Source: Datnioides undecimradiatus (taxonomy: Eukaryota; Chordata; Actinopteri; Lobotiformes; Datnioididae). From it: 64,000 nt of DNA. The notes under the pieces were generated by a model that saw only the letters and a program-made list of their open reading frames with translations, did not search any database and was not told the DNA's origin. Each line of letters opens with the position of its first letter. Within the stretch, counting starts at the first letter, position 1. The translations under genes were made by a program, and so were the position numbers. This document shows positions 23,718 to 37,520 of this stretch, piece after piece. The stretch lies in the NCBI GenBank assembly GCA_008933995.1, contig WARS01001853.1, positions 124,001-188,000 on the forward strand. The letters run 5' to 3'.

Positions 23718-25774
23718 ATTCTCTGTAATTCAGTGGGTGGAGGAACGATGAGAATGAAGGCAACACTGACCCTCAACGCCCTCTGACCTCCCAGAAGCTA
23801 AACTGTGCTTGTAGGCATAGTGTCGAGGCAGAAGGTTGCAGGCCAAAGCACCTGATCAATGTTGGTCACGGATGCATGATGTAGGAGTGAAAATGTGCCA
23901 AATGAACTGGAGCAGTCTCATGCTGATGCACAGGTGACACTGAGGCTTTGCTTTCGATGGAGTTGCACACTGTTTGTCTCATGCTTGTCTTATCTTTTGC
24001 ATTATTGTTGTTTTTATCAATGAAATGTAATGAACCTGCATCCCGCCTGTCTGCACTTCCTCTTTTGATGTTTTACCAGTGTGTCACTGACAACGTTTGA
24101 TCTTCATGGGGGCAAATGGCATCAGCAACGTAACATCAGAGCTGAAACTGTTTACCTGGGTGCCTGGGTGAATAAAGTGTTTTCTTTGATATAGCACCTT
24201 TAAATTATAATCAGAACGGAGAACGTTTAACAGTACGACTTCAGAAATGTGTAAAATATGTGCATTTGTTAGAGTTTGAATCTGCCTGCAAAGTCGTCCA
24301 GAAGGTTCTTAGGTCCAGTCTCAAAGACTGGGGGGAGTCAGATGAGCGTAATCATAGATCTACACATCCTAGAGAGGGTTTTTCAATTGAAATGGTTGGG
24401 GGTTAATAGAAAATGTTTCTCAATGCAGATCTCTCTTTTGTTAATGGAAGTTATCAGGAGAGTAGAGTCGCCTGCAGGCTGAAAGGTGGAGGGAATAGCT
24501 GATTTAAGGTGCAGGTTAGGTCAGCTTATCAGTGCTCACAGATAGGTCGCATTTGTCTTGCAAGGGTTGGGGGTGAAAGGCCCTGCAGCCCTACAGAGCA
24601 GCATGCCAGGACATGTAATAAAACACATCAGATTCAATCACCTCAGCTGCACCGCAGCCGCAGGACACCTTGTTTTGTCTTGACCACCTTCTATCGAGTT
24701 ATCGATCCCCACTCTCTCTTCCACCACAGCACCTTGTGACGCTTATTAACCCCATGGATCGCCTCGCACCTGAATGGGAACATGTTGGGATTCCTCAGAA
24801 AGGTTCACCCACTTCCCTCTCAGTGTCTCTGAAGAACAGAGGAATGGAAAGTCGATGGAAAGGAGAGAAGAGAGGCAATCAGATGCGGCGAGGCACTCAA
24901 GCTGTCTGCAAATTTGATTCCTGTGGAAAATGACAAATTATCCCATTGCGTGACATGCAAACATGAAATATTTAGAGTTACTCGTGTCTGACAAATTATC
25001 CACAGTTAAAGTGAGTGTGCAGCAAACTCCTTCAATATTCAGTGTGGGAAGAATCGTGGAGCGAGGGAACATCGAATTCTGCTTTCCAGACAAATCCTCG
25101 ACACCAAAGGAACCAGAAAATTACCTCCTCAGACGCGGCGTGCATCTCACGCCCAATTCACACCGCTGGAGGGCTTTTCACTGTGACCACTAAAGCTAAA
25201 AATGACTGCAGTGGTGCTACTGTAAGGTGTTTTTGGATAAAAGCCTCAAACCCAGTGGCTTACATTCATATTCATGTTCTGTCAGAGTGGAGCTTTGAAC
25301 AGGGGTGGTGGTGGAGGTGGAGCCCGACGACACTTCAACTCTTCAATGAGAGAGAAACTAACAATACGGCACTGAGGACAATTTGATGGTCTGAAGATAT
25401 TAAGGTAAGAGGTCTTCGTGGTTTAGCACCACAGGTGGTCATAGGTGGAAACAGCAGGTGTGGTTTAATCCTGCAGGAACTCTGATGCTGCCGATGGCCT
25501 CAGCCCACGAGCAGCAAGACTCTAGTTGAAACTGGAGGAGAAGCTGGAGGCCTGCAGCTCTTCATGTAACAGCTCCTTCTGGCTTCATTCCTCCCTGCAG
25601 GATCTTAAAATGCACAAATGCAGAAAATGACCCTTCTGTTGTTTCGCAAAAAGAACGTTCTCCTTCAGCACTAATCTGGAGTCTTTCATGCTGCTAAATG
25701 CTTTTATTGTGACGCCTCAGCAGCAGGAAGTGTTCAGTTAGCATTAGCAGTAACTTCATACAGCACGTTTGAAT
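23718..25774. other. gene-free stretch, nothing recognised
   Basis: Unique sequence. Short frames near 24.5-25.4 kb have no recognisable domain. Confidence 0.5.
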
Positions 25775-25990
25775 CACATCGTACATTACACAACCAAATA
25801 TGTTTGAACACTCCAGCTGCATTAATATGCTGCCACAGTTCTGCAAGAGTTTTCTGTAACAACGCTGCATTTGGATTTGCTCCCATTCTTCTGCGAGGTC
25901 GCCCCTCATGTTTGGTGTTGGCCCCGGCTCACAGTTGCCACACCACTTCACCCTGAAGGTGTAGGATGTCGGGGGGTTCCTGTGCATGGG
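25775..25990 (-). mobile_element. Tc1-like transposase C-terminal remnant
   Basis: On the minus strand the frame opens with NPPTSYTFRVKWCGNCEPGP, a worn form of the Tc1 closing catalytic segment NPIEHLWDELERRLRARPSR. It goes on with TPNMRGDLAEEWEQI and LLQNCGSILMQL, matching the family's LTNALLDEWAKIP and LVESLPRRV. At the DNA level it parallels the end of a common fish Tc1 element. The third acidic catalytic residue, normally the E of NPIEHLW, is lost. The remainder of the transposase and both inverted repeats were not found nearby. This is an old, truncated fossil of the Tc1/mariner superfamily. Confidence 0.65.
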
Positions 25991-28202
25991 GGCGCTGACA
26001 GATTGAAACAGGAAAAGACCTTCTCCCTTGCAGACAAATGTGCGATGCTAAATGTTGTTGCAGCTATTGAAACACTTCAGTGCAGAATAAGAATGCACCT
26101 TGTGGGTCTATTTGACTTTAGCATGCATGTTGTACTTCACACACTCCACACTAAAAGCCCTGATACGCTCGTGTGTGTGTGAGCACTGATTCATGCCTGC
26201 AAACTGTGAATGCATCCGCACTGATGAGAGCCTGCTCCTAAGGGGATCTTCAAAGGCCCACCTGTGCCTGAAGAGCCTCCTCTTGTAATTCACCTGCAGG
26301 AGAAAAACCTGGATTCTGTTCCTCTGAGTGCTCTGTGTTCCCAAAGAGACATGTTTGCCTCAGCACATACCCGCTGGTAATCATGGGTGTAAAAAAAAGT
26401 ACAAAGAAAAGCGGGAAAATAGCGATTACCTGCTAAAAGTGAGAGAAAGCCATGCATTATTAGTTTTTTTCTGATACACCAGGCAACAGATCGATTTCTT
26501 TTCTATGAATTTTGGCTTTTATTGTTGTTGCACAATCAAACGTTCAAGTAAAGGAAGTAAAATCAGGCACAAATTCCTAATTTCAACTAAAATAAGCAAC
26601 AAAACATTCTTTGCTTTATTTCATCACACTGCTCTTTGGTTTTGCACCTTAGTTTGGTCCCGTTGGCTCATTTGGCTGATGAAGACGCAGCTTAGCGTGC
26701 TGAAAGTCTACACGCCTTTATGAAATTGCAGGTTTTGCTGGCTCAACAAAACGCCTCACGAGCTCTTTCGACTAACGCTGCCAAAAGACCCTGAACATCA
26801 TGTCAGAGCAGCAAATATTGCTGCTTTGTCTCAACAGATTACAGCAATTAAGCTAAATAAGCCATAATTTAATATATAGTTATGATGCACACAGCATTTC
26901 CCCCCAGCGTGGTCGAACGTAGCTACAGCCAGAGCTGAAGGAGGGAGATTCAGGGTGACAGTAGGGCTGCAACACACATTTACACACAACCAGAAACACA
27001 CAAACAAAGCCGAATGAAGCAGCACTTCTTCTCTCCGACTCTCACCAACACGCACAAACACACACTCGCACTGCGCTGGTGTGTTTGATGTGCTCCCTAT
27101 AATCCTCCTCTCCAGTAATAGGAATGAGCTGTTTTTCGCCGCTGGGGAAAGCCATCATGTAGAACAGCTGCTTCAGGCTCCGGCTGATCAAATTATTACC
27201 TGCCTGATCTGGCCTGCCTGCTGCTTTGTAGTTTACCAGCTACCCGAGGTAAACAAATCCCTAGAAAACAACCTGTACCCCCAGAGTGCTCCGACAAGAG
27301 CTTTGAATTCAGTTTAGCATAAAGCTGCTTATTAAGACTGAAATGCTACCGGGAGGTGAAGTGTTGGTAAATTTAGTTTGTCCACATTTTGTATTGGCGG
27401 CCGACGGTCACATGATAAAAGACCGTTGGCCTTTTTCTTTGCGTCATTCATTCACCTTGACACTGTGTTCGTGTTAGCCTGTTAGCTGCATCAGTCCCAT
27501 CACAGCTTGTTCATGCTGCTGTGTAGCCAAGCAGCTAGCTAGCGATGCAGGAGGCTACCTGACCTGTCAGTGCGTGCATGTGCTAAACTCTCGAACACAG
27601 GTTAGCTAACGACATTGCTGAGTGAGCTGATTGTGTCCGTGGGTCGTTGTCAGTTCCCGCGACGCAAAGGCTTCTCAACAAAGACCTGCTCTCCCTCCTC
27701 TTTCTTCTTCTGCTGAGAGGTTGAGCTGAAGCTTTACGTTGAATTGAATCACCCACCACAAAGTCACCGGAGTGTAGCTATCATATGAAAACCGAGAATA
27801 CATCTCCTTCTGACGCTTCCGTTCGAGGCCGTTGTGCATCAATACGAGGCGTTCTTTAAGCTAAAAATGTATTTCTTTTATAATTATTATTATCTGTCGG
27901 TATAATTCACTCATAAAATGCAGAATGCATGTTTTGAAGGTCTTATTAAAAGAAAGAGACACGTATAAACCGACCACAGAGCAGTGAGCATCTATGGTTT
28001 CACGGTTTCTGTTGGCTCGCTTGATGTTTTTGGGCACCTTGTGCACCTCAGCTGCTCACTCGCGGTGATTGAAGTGGGGGATTTTGCGAGCACGGCGGGT
28101 GGTCGGATGCATCTGCGTGTAATTGACAGCACCTGTGCTTTCGCCGGTCAAGGCCACGATTGCTCGGGCAGGAAAACGCCGGGTAAATAACAGTCGTTAC
28201 CC

Positions 28203-28218
28203 AAAAAAAAAAAAAAAA
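28203..28218. repeat. A16 homopolymer
   Basis: Poly-A run followed by GAAAAAG units. No retrocopy or SINE body was recognised upstream. Confidence 0.95.
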
Positions 28219-30189
28219 GAAAAAAGAAACAACTGGAGAAGAATAGTGTCAGCGCAAACCGTGTGTCTGTTGATGCAGAGCGCTGATAAAAATACCCAGC
28301 CTGAAATAAGTTTTTGTCAGTCCTCAGAGATCTTAGCAGCGATTTCACAGCCGCTTGTTCTCGGCACACTGGTGGCATTTCTGGTATGCCAGCAAAAAGC
28401 CTGTTTTCAGCTCTGCCAGCGAGCGGGTTCTGTTGTATTCTTCCTCGAACAGTCTAATATCTAATTTCAGATATTGAAATGAAAGTAAAGCAGCAGGTTA
28501 AAAGCTGTGGAATCACGTTTTCACCCCGCTCGCTGGGTTTGATAAGTGAAAGGCAGCCTCTGTGAAGTTTTGTTTGTATTCACTTCACTGTAGCTCTAAA
28601 TATAGGAGGCATGATGCAAACTTCTCCTCCGCTACACCTACTGAAATGCTGTCCCACATGATTTTTCATGAAACAATCAGAACCAAACAAACAGAATACC
28701 TTTTCTGCAGCCGCCACACCAATGCTGACGCGGTTAAATCAACCCAAAGATGGCCGGAAACGTTCACCATCATGGACGGGAGGAACAACTGGGAGGAACA
28801 AACCCAACAAAAACCCCGTCTTCAAACTGATTCTGGGCCAGCAAGAGGATTTTTCCCAGACTTACAAACTTGCACGACTGTGAACGCATCACACAGAAGC
28901 CTCACTGACGGACAGCTTGTCGGCAGCTCATTATAATACCGGGAAGAGATTGATTCATTCGTTTAATCCACCTGAGATGGTCCGCTGATCGGAAACGATT
29001 ACACGCGGACGCCGGGTTTAGTCATAAACATTTCAGTGATTCTCCGTAGCTGTTGGTGGAATCGCCCACAGGTTCACGCAACCTCTCACATCCTCGTGTA
29101 ATTTGATCCTGCTCGGAGCAGCATCTGGTGTTTACGACAATTACGGAAATGTGCACCTGGCATCTCTGCCACTCGGGCCACATAAACAGTTTGAAACACT
29201 GATGATGTATCAGTCCATGAAGGAGCTGCTGAATGATACAAAGATCCTGTTGCACTCGCACACCCACTTCCTGGGTTTGCAGGGATCAGGCTGAGATACC
29301 TGGAGACTTTCGGCAGGTTTGTCCATTGCTGATGTGTAAAACCCTTTTTCTTGTACCTTTTGCCAAAGCCTATTTTGATTTTGCAGTCGCACAGTGACTG
29401 CTGCAGCAAAATGATAGCATCGCCCGTTGGTTCAACCTTGCTAGTGTTAGCATGTTTTGGCTAGCCGAGGTGCTAGCTGTTTGTCGCAGTCACTCCCATC
29501 ATCACATAAGGAAGATCGACTGTTGAAGTTTGTGCACTTGCGCCTGCAGGTCTGAGCTCTTCTGATCACTTGTGCAATTGAATATGCTTTTTATTTGCCT
29601 TATTTAACATTATTTTAAGTTGTTTCTTTGTAAAAAATCATCATTAAACCTGTTCCCGTGAGCACTCAGGTGTCCAGTGTGATGAATCTGTGAGCGGCTT
29701 TGACAGCACGGGAAACGAGAAATGAAAGAGGCGCCGGAAATTACAGTGGAGGGGAAAACGGGAAGGAGGTGGTGGAAACTCACAATAGATGAATACAAAG
29801 AGAGGAAACTGTGAGAGATGATCTCTCTAATTGAAGTTTTTGCTTTATATAATTATTTAGCCCCTTGGATGACTGACTGAACCGATGAGCATCATGTGAA
29901 ATCAAATTACGGACCCGTCCTTTGATGAGAAGTGCCATCTGGAACGGGTTTCGAGGCTGGGGGACTCTAACTGGTTAGCTTCTGGTTGCACACCCTGTGA
30001 GCCTCCACCCTCTCTGCTCTGAGGCATCTGGCTGTGGGTCTGTGGAAGAACTCTGATAAACTAAAACAGCTGTGCATTTCTTTTTCAAAACTAACAAGGC
30101 CAAATCCACTGCAGACCTGCATCACAGAACCACATTTACACATCTAAACAGCTCAGAACACAAATTAAGACAGTGTGTGTCCAGAAGTG

Positions 30190-30560
30190 TAAACAAGGAG
30201 CGATCAGAAAGTCATTTTCTGCCACTAGGTGTCTCTCAAATGAAAGCAGTCATGTGACCTCCTGCAGCAGTGTGGGATGCTGGGAGTTGTTGTCTTCCTG
30301 TCAGCTGATAACTTCAGATCCAGACGTCCGACGACTGAAATCCTTCATCTGCTTCAGATACAGAGTTAAAAACAAGCAGCGGCTGAAAAGAGGAGCACAG
30401 AAATGTGTCTTACAGCTGATCCAGAGTCAGTTTATCAAGCTGCTGACACACAGAAATGTGTCTTACAGCTGATCCAGAGTCAGTTTATCAAGCTGCTGAC
30501 ACACAAACACAACACTGACACATGCACAGAGAGGAGGCGGTGAGACCATTGACATATGAT
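30190..30560. repeat. probable unclassified interspersed repeat
   Basis: The segment with TTTTCTGCCACTAGGTGTC, then GTGGGATGCTGGGAGTTGTT and later CAAGCTGCTGACACAC resembles, from memory, a block repeated in percomorph genomes. I cannot name it or define its ends. It could be unique sequence. Confidence 0.3.
30396..30501. repeat. 53-bp tandem duplication
   Basis: The unit starting CACAGAAATGTGTCTTACAG at 30396 is repeated at 30449 with no visible change over the whole unit. Identity suggests a recent local duplication (or an assembly effect). Confidence 0.95.
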
Positions 30561-32232
30561 GACTTGATAATATGAAGAAACAACTGAACAGCAATTATAA
30601 CATAAGGTTTAACTGTTTAATGCAGAAATACATCCTCTCAGTTATCACAGTTCAGCAGTGAACGGATTCAAGATGATGTACTTGCATTGCAGTGGCGTGC
30701 TGTGTTCAGGAACAGCAGGAAAAGCTCAGGAACATTTTCATCACACCCATCCATTATGTCCATTACGTGCAGAACTAATCAGAATTTAACAGCTTTGGCA
30801 GCATCGTCTGTTCTGCTGCTCACTCGTGAGTGATGTGTTTACCGGCCGCCCACGCTTTTGCTGGAGAAACTTCTTTTGCAAAGGTCAAAGAGAGAAAAAA
30901 GGAGAATTTAAATGGCTTTAAAAGGGTTTTTTTCGACCACTAACAAGCAGTACAAACAGTTTCAATCAGTTTATCAAACTCTTTACAAGACACAGAGGAA
31001 CTCGAGGGTCCTGTTGAGGTTGTGTTTATTGTCCAAATGTTGGAAATGAGTCCAGCGTTTGCTCCTCAGTTCACTCCCGGGTAGAATATCTGGATTTTTA
31101 AACGCTAGCTGCGACTTTCTTTCTCAAGAACTCTAATAATTTCTCTTTTTGAGCTGGGAGTTAATGAGTAAAACAAGAAAACAAATCTTTATTCTGGGGT
31201 TTTAATGAGAGCGTGTGTCTGTAAAGTACCACTCAGTGCAGCTTTAAAAGCCAAGAACTGAATAAATAATTAAATAAAAACATACGTTTCTCTTAAGATT
31301 AACAAGATTTAAGATGTAGTGTGTTTAAGGTGACGAGCGAACGAAGTGTGAACCTGGCTCTGCATGAGAAAGAGAGAGACAAGGTCGCTCCAAATAAATA
31401 GAGGATAGACTGAATATCAGACTACTATCTGCTTTGTTTGTCTATGTCCTTCAGACGCCAGCGACCTCATACTGAGAAGATTTCATTATTTGCCAACCGT
31501 CAACAGCAGTCGGCTCTGCTGCCTGAACCTCGTTGTGGTTGATGAACACGTGTCTGCAGTGAAGTTGCAGATCCACAGAGGTTCATTTAGGGAAGCTGGT
31601 CTTGTCTCTCTGACGATTAAAGAGAGCGAGGGTGTTTATGTTGCACCAAATATATGGTTTATTGTTCAATTGCATGCTAATTTGGACCAATAGCAATCAT
31701 TCTCGGTTTATGCTGCCACCACGAATGTGTGCTTGCAATAACTGAGAACTTCTACGTCGGCTCACAGATTCAAACTTACTGCGCTTCTGCCGCCGCCGCA
31801 ACTCTTTTAATCACACAGGACCTCAGGAGACCCGCGAAAAGCCTCTGTTTCACGGCACCGTCGCCGTAAAACCCGTGAAAATTGATGAGTGTTGCGCGGC
31901 GTCCGGGGCCTTGAAGACGAGCTGAACTTTATGATAACACAAACTGCTGATATGCACACTGATATGAGATCTGTGTTAGGGAGAGGAAGGGGAAGAAAAG
32001 TGGATCCATCTTTACGCAGTCATGCAACTAAAGGGATTATTCTGGGTCACAGGGTCAAACAGCTACTGTAGTTCTTCGCTGCTTTGCCTGGAGCTGCTGG
32101 TCTGCTCGCTCTCCGTCCCTAATTCTCTTCCCGCCTTTATTTTCTCTAACTTTCCCTTTTCTTCCTCCATTCGTCTCAGCCTTTATCTGCCGCTTTTGTC
32201 TGTGTTTCTGCCTCAGAGGAAGGTGACTCAGG

Positions 32233-32278
32233 GAGGTTTAATGGATATAAACAAGGAGGTTTAATGGATATAAACAGG
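32233..32278. repeat. 23-bp tandem duplication
   Basis: GAGGTTTAATGGATATAAAC occurs at 32233 and again at 32256. Confidence 0.95.
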
Positions 32279-32901
32279 CTTTTACAAACAGCCCAGGAAG
32301 AAAACCGTGAGAGAGAGAGAGGGTACGCGGCATTGTGAAATTACTCTTCCCCCGAAAAAAGAGAGGGAGCTCATGGATAAATGAAGAGCACCTGGTTTTT
32401 TACAGGCAGCCCCTCACACTCTCAGAAAAACAATTGGAAGAAGGTGCATCGTGCTGCCAGAAATACGTCCCGTGTGGCCACCGCTTAGCCAACAGACTGC
32501 ACACACGCTTTCAGATAACAGGAGGCGGGTAAACAGTGTTAAACACGCTCCTCCACACCCGCCCGTGTACAGCAAATATATATATGACCCCAAAGAAATA
32601 CAGCACGAGAAGCAAAAGGAGGCGAATCAGCTGAATTCAGACACAAACGGCACGACTGGCGGCTTGTTCGTGACTTTGTAAACCATTTTGCTGACACGCC
32701 ACCGCTTGTGTCGCCCCCGAGAAGCAAAAGCAGACGTTGGGAAACCACCACGAAACCTCTTAGGGTGGTTGGTCATCATGATACTGGGGACAGCTCCTCG
32801 GCTGCCTCTTGTCTGCCTGTTTCTAGCTTCCTCTTTCAACACTGCAGCACATGCGAGGTCAAGGATACGCTGCACACGCTGTCACATCCGCTGTAGAGAA
32901 C

Positions 32902-32909
32902 ATTCAGCT
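32902..32909. repeat. left 8-bp target-site duplication of second hAT
   Basis: ATTCAGCT matches ATTTAGCT at 33445-33452 at 7 of 8 positions. Confidence 0.75.
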
Positions 32910-33444
32910 CAGTGGTTCTTTCTCCTTTGGAGGAAGAAAAACTTCCAGGGCCCCTCCGAACCCCAGCAAAACAGCAACAATGGGTCAAGTACAGCTTTTA
33001 TTGAAAGAACCATCAACATCATAACCACTCGTTTTGCTTTTCTTTGAGTAATTTGTTGTGCAAATTAAAAAAAACCTTCAATTTCTGCTTGAACAACGCA
33101 AATGAACCCAACAAAACAAGTCCCTGAGACAATCCTTTAACCAGTAAATATGAAAAGTCCAATTATCCTGTTATAACTGTAACAGTAAAGTTAAGAAACA
33201 GATTTTTTACATTGCACATGTTCCTACAGCAATAAAGTGCTCACTCACCGTGAATCAGACTGAGGTACGTGTCGCCGTATTTCCTCGTCTTGGGTTTCGG
33301 CGACATCGGTGACGTCCACACACCAAACCTACACTCGTCTAGTCAAGTGAGAAATCACCATGGCAGTGGGTTTGTCTGTTGTACGTCCCTAAAATGAGTG
33401 CGGGGCAAAGAATTAGTTCTGTCTCCACAGTTTGAGAAACGCTG
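32910..33444. mobile_element. non-autonomous hAT element (535 bp)
   Basis: The left end CAGTGGTTCT (32910) and the right end AGAAACGCTG (to 33444) are inverted repeats matching at 8 of 10 positions. CAGTGGTTCT is a classic hAT/Charlie terminus. Similar TGGAG text lies just inside both ends. The flanks are an 8-bp near-perfect duplication, the hAT insertion signature. No transposase frame is present, so this is a MITE-like passenger that would have depended on an outside transposase. It shows no clear kinship to the 22.9 kb element beyond the superfamily. Confidence 0.75.
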
Positions 33445-33452
33445 ATTTAGCT
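33445..33452. repeat. right 8-bp target-site duplication of second hAT
   Basis: ATTTAGCT, the partner of ATTCAGCT at 32902-32909. Confidence 0.75.
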
Positions 33453-36400
33453 CATTAACAACTGACTGATGGATTGATTTGTTTTCACAAAGACCTTCGG
33501 TACTTTCTAAATCCAGGACTTGCTGTCTGGCTGCCTGATTTAATAAGAGAGCAATGATCACAGGTAGGACAGGTAGAGGGCGTCGCTGTGACTCTCCACC
33601 TGCTTCTCTGCTGCAGCATCACTGCTTGGATCAGTCACATGAGTCGGGGTGTGAGTCGCTCTTGTCAGGTTGCAGTATTTGCAGTATTACAGGTGCAAAT
33701 ACTGGAAAAACCAGAAACATGGCTGCACAGGTCGTCTGTGCAACCAGCCCTTTATATCGGGTATAACAGGAGGAAAGGGGCATGTGATGCAGAGTGAAGA
33801 GCGAGGGAGTGGATGGATGGGTCGGACCACAGCAGGACTTTCACGCAGGAGACCGCGGTTTGTTTCTTACATTCGTGATTTAAGTGACGTAACTGATGAG
33901 GTGATTGTATCCAAACTATGATCTCTTCCTAAACCCAACCAGGTGGTTTCGGTTCTTAAACCCAAGTTACATAATTAACCAACCTTACTTCAACCTGATT
34001 AATCAGTCATTTCGGTGTAAAGGTGTTTTCAAATATCACACACAGTCACGTTGTGCGTTCATTTCTTAATTAGATTAGATTTCTTTTCTTTTCTCGTTTC
34101 TCCTCTGCCTTCACACTCGCCTCCCTTCCTCGCTTCCTTCCTTTATTCATGTCCTCTCCGCCTCAGGGAGGTTCATCAGGGGTTTTCAGCTGCTTTTGTG
34201 ACTTTAACAGCCCTCAGCACTCAGCCGGTGCAGCCTTCAGCTGCGATCTCCAGAGACGGAGCAGAGCGGCAGGTTCACGTGAAGAGAACTCACTTTCTGG
34301 AGGGCAGCAGAGGAGCTGAGATCCAGTCTGCTGTGCGGATTGCTACCAGTGTATTTGGTGTTTGATGAGCATGACATTAAAGCTTGAGTGTTTGTGTGTG
34401 TAGCTGATATAACAGTATTCACTGTGCATGCGTCATAAGATTAGAGAGAGCGGTGAGTCTGCAGTCTGTATGAGACTGGATGGCTATGAAATGTTTAGTG
34501 TGTGAGGCTGATAATTCACTGGAGGCAATGACATGATAAATAAATAAATGCATATTCTGGACTGACTACATTAAAAATGCTGCACTTGTTTGCAGGATTA
34601 CACCTATACCTTCATATTATATGGTTGAGAAATCCATCTTAATTGACTTGAGTAGATTTCAGTATCTTTGTAGACCTCGTTTCTGCACTTTAATTGGGGT
34701 CCAGGACTCTTTCTGCTCCCATGAAGTGCCGGCTGCACAATAATCAAAAGAGAGTTCATTAAAACTCCAGAGCCTGAAACCAGAGTCCACAAATACTCCT
34801 TAAACCTCTGTGACCAAACAGCGAAACGCTTTGAAAGATGAACATCTGAACGTGGACGAGTTGAGAAGGACACGTCAGTTTGCTTCCAAGTAAGACCTGA
34901 GCTGCTGCCTCCTTACAAACGTAGCGTATAAATAATTAAACACACATATTTGAGAAATATTGATGCTGCTGGCACAAATCTGGCGTTTGTTTGGCAGGCG
35001 ATGACTGATCGGGTTGAGATCCGAGCAAAACGTTAAGTTTTTAGTGACATGATAACACTTTATACCAGTACACTTGTCTGTGTTTCTGTGTTTCAGCTCA
35101 AACTCTGTATATTTTTCCACCACAGACACCGGAAAGCTCTAAAAACCAGACTCCACCTCACCTCAGCTGATTTCCCAGTCGCTGCTCTCTCTTACGTAGT
35201 AAACCGAGCTGTATTTAGGTAATTTAACATTTCCGCAGAGTCCTCTGTAAGTCATGTTCCTGACAAAGCAATGACAGAAAAACGGTATTTGAGTGAAGAT
35301 TAATAATGGATGAATTTGTCGTGGTTGCTGCAAAGTCTTTTGATTCAGATGAAAGGTAGAGGAGATGTTAGCGGACACAGAAAAACATAAATGATTCATC
35401 TGTGTTTCATTATGAAAGCGGCGGAGGTCAGAGACATCAGCTGATGAGAAAACACTGGGTCGACCTCATAACTGTAATAGTCAATTGTGGAGGGATCAAA
35501 GGGCTTGAAGATGTGGCCTTCTGCGTCAGAGTTATTATAGTGCAGAAATAATAACGTGCAGTCGATGTGTGGTTAAATAATCAAAGCCTAACGCTGGAGA
35601 CTAATGGGCTAAACTCAGAGCCTTCCTTTGTTGCGATGGGTTCTCAGTAGGTCGATGCACAATAAACTGTTGTACCTGAAATATGCAAAGTCACCCCTCT
35701 CTCTCTCTGTCTCTCTCTCGAGCTGGGAGTTGGTCTTTTCTGCTTCGTGTCTTCATTGATAAAAGATGCTTTGAGCTGTTTTCAGGAAAAAAGGCCGCTT
35801 TGTCCTTCAACCGCAAGGAGCCTTCTTCTGATGATCACCTTGGTCTCACAGTCAAGCTGATTCAAGCCCAACTCCGTTTTCACTCCAACTCTATTGTTCC
35901 TGCACAGTTCCCTGACTTTTAATTCAGCACGCTCTTTAAAAACCATCTACTACAATGTGGTGGCGTCTTGAATGTCCAGGTAGTCATAGTCTGAGACAGA
36001 AGATACAACAGACGATCATGTTCCTGTCTGATATCAGCCAAGTGCACTGGTGGATGAGCCTGTTCGGCGTCGAACACACTTACTGTTATAAGAACAGAGC
36101 GAGAAACCCAAACAGGTTATAAGTAGTGTGCACGGTTATGCTGCAGAGGCACGGTGAGACCCTTCTCAGGTCAATCAGAAACAGACATTTTGATTTCTAC
36201 TCAGGATTCATTCAGTCATTGTTGGATAGAAAACCAGGCCCGAGCTCAGAGAAACACAGCTGCAGCCATTTTTCAGGGGCAACGAGCCGAGAAGCTGATT
36301 TTCGCTTTGACAGCGTAGCTTTGAAGTCCATGCTAACAAGCTCCCATGTCCCAAGGTCAGCAGCCTTGCTAACCAATATCATTGCCACAGGGTCGTGTGT

Positions 36401-37520
36401 TAGCATGCTAACATTTGCAACAACTGGAAGGACATCTGCATTGTGAAGAACTGGATAAACTGAAGCAACAGGATGTTTGACTTCATCCTGAGGAGGGCGT
36501 GGCTGTCTGCACATGACAGTGCCTTCATCTATCACACTATTTCTGTCCCTCCTTGTGCTTTAAGTCATGATTTGAGACCTGTTTCACACCATGAGTCTGA
36601 ATTATGGAGGGCAGTTAAAGGGGGGCACCTCCGTTTCACTCTCCCAGCCAGACCTGAGCAGCAAACGATGAAGACGACTGACTATATTCAAGCTGACATC
36701 ACAGGCTTCAGGAGACGCTCTAACAAGGTTGAACATCTTCTTAAAAAGAGAGTTATGATGAGACTCTGAGAAAGTTTAACATAATGGTTGAAAACTCAGG
36801 TAATAGTCTTTGTAATCGGCCCGGATGATTCTCTCTTTCAGCTGTCGCACCTCACTCTTCCTGCTTTTGCTGCACTTTTACTCTTATTCCGTCAGTGTGC
36901 GCTTGACTTTCTCATTCTCGTTCTCTGTTTGAACTCTTTTCTCCGTCTATGCACCAAAAAATAGAAAAAAAAACAAAAAAAACAAGCATCGTTATTAGCC
37001 CTACTGCTCCCACATGCCACGAATCCGGTGTAATTGAGACCTTGATCATCCCACACAAGACGATGCATGGATGAAAGACAGAGAGAGGAAGACAAGGTCC
37101 AATTAGCATCTCTGCAGCAGCCTGGCTCCCGGGAGTTCCAGGTGGTCCCAGGGATCTAATTTGAAGAAGACTTTGAGAACTCACTCGGTTTATCGCAGAA
37201 GAACGCTCTTGCAGAAGGATATTATTCATGCACTGAATACCTGCACCTGCCAATCACCGTGGTTATTACAAATCCTGTGCACTCCCGACTTACTGCCAGA
37301 AAAACGCCAGAATTTATTATTTGATGTGTGTATTTTTCTGCGGTTTTATTATTTCTCCTCATTTAGAAAAGGAGGCCTTGTCACCGCTGACTCCCACTGT
37401 TTGTCTGGAGAAGGTGCAGACACCCACGTTTATTCTAAAAACTAGCTGACTTGACTCTATTGGAAAGTACAGGGTGCGTGTGGCCCAGGTGCTGTGCAAA
37501 AGCATCTGGACTTGTATCGT
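33453..37520. other. gene-free stretch
   Basis: No exon was recognised. The text at 36340-36430 with TGTTAGCATGCTAACATTTG belongs to a phrase shared by many fish interspersed repeats (compare 54.8 and 59.4 kb). A pyrimidine-rich patch lies at 34085-34170. Confidence 0.45.

Larger units (their letters stand above)
25991..32909. other. gene-free stretch with minor repeats
   Basis: No exon was recognised in nearly 7 kb. It contains an A16 tract at 28203-28218, a probable interspersed repeat at about 30190-30560 with a 53-bp duplication, and a 23-bp duplication at 32233-32278. The text at 28260-28480 is non-repetitive and might be a conserved element. Confidence 0.45.

Noticed and set aside
26961-26980. 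GTAGGGCTGCAACACA as a start of a common fish repeat
   Set aside because: Only about 12 bases match, and the following text does not.
28203-28230. A16 tract as the tail of a retrocopy or SINE
   Set aside because: No SINE body, spliced-gene text or target duplication was recognised upstream.
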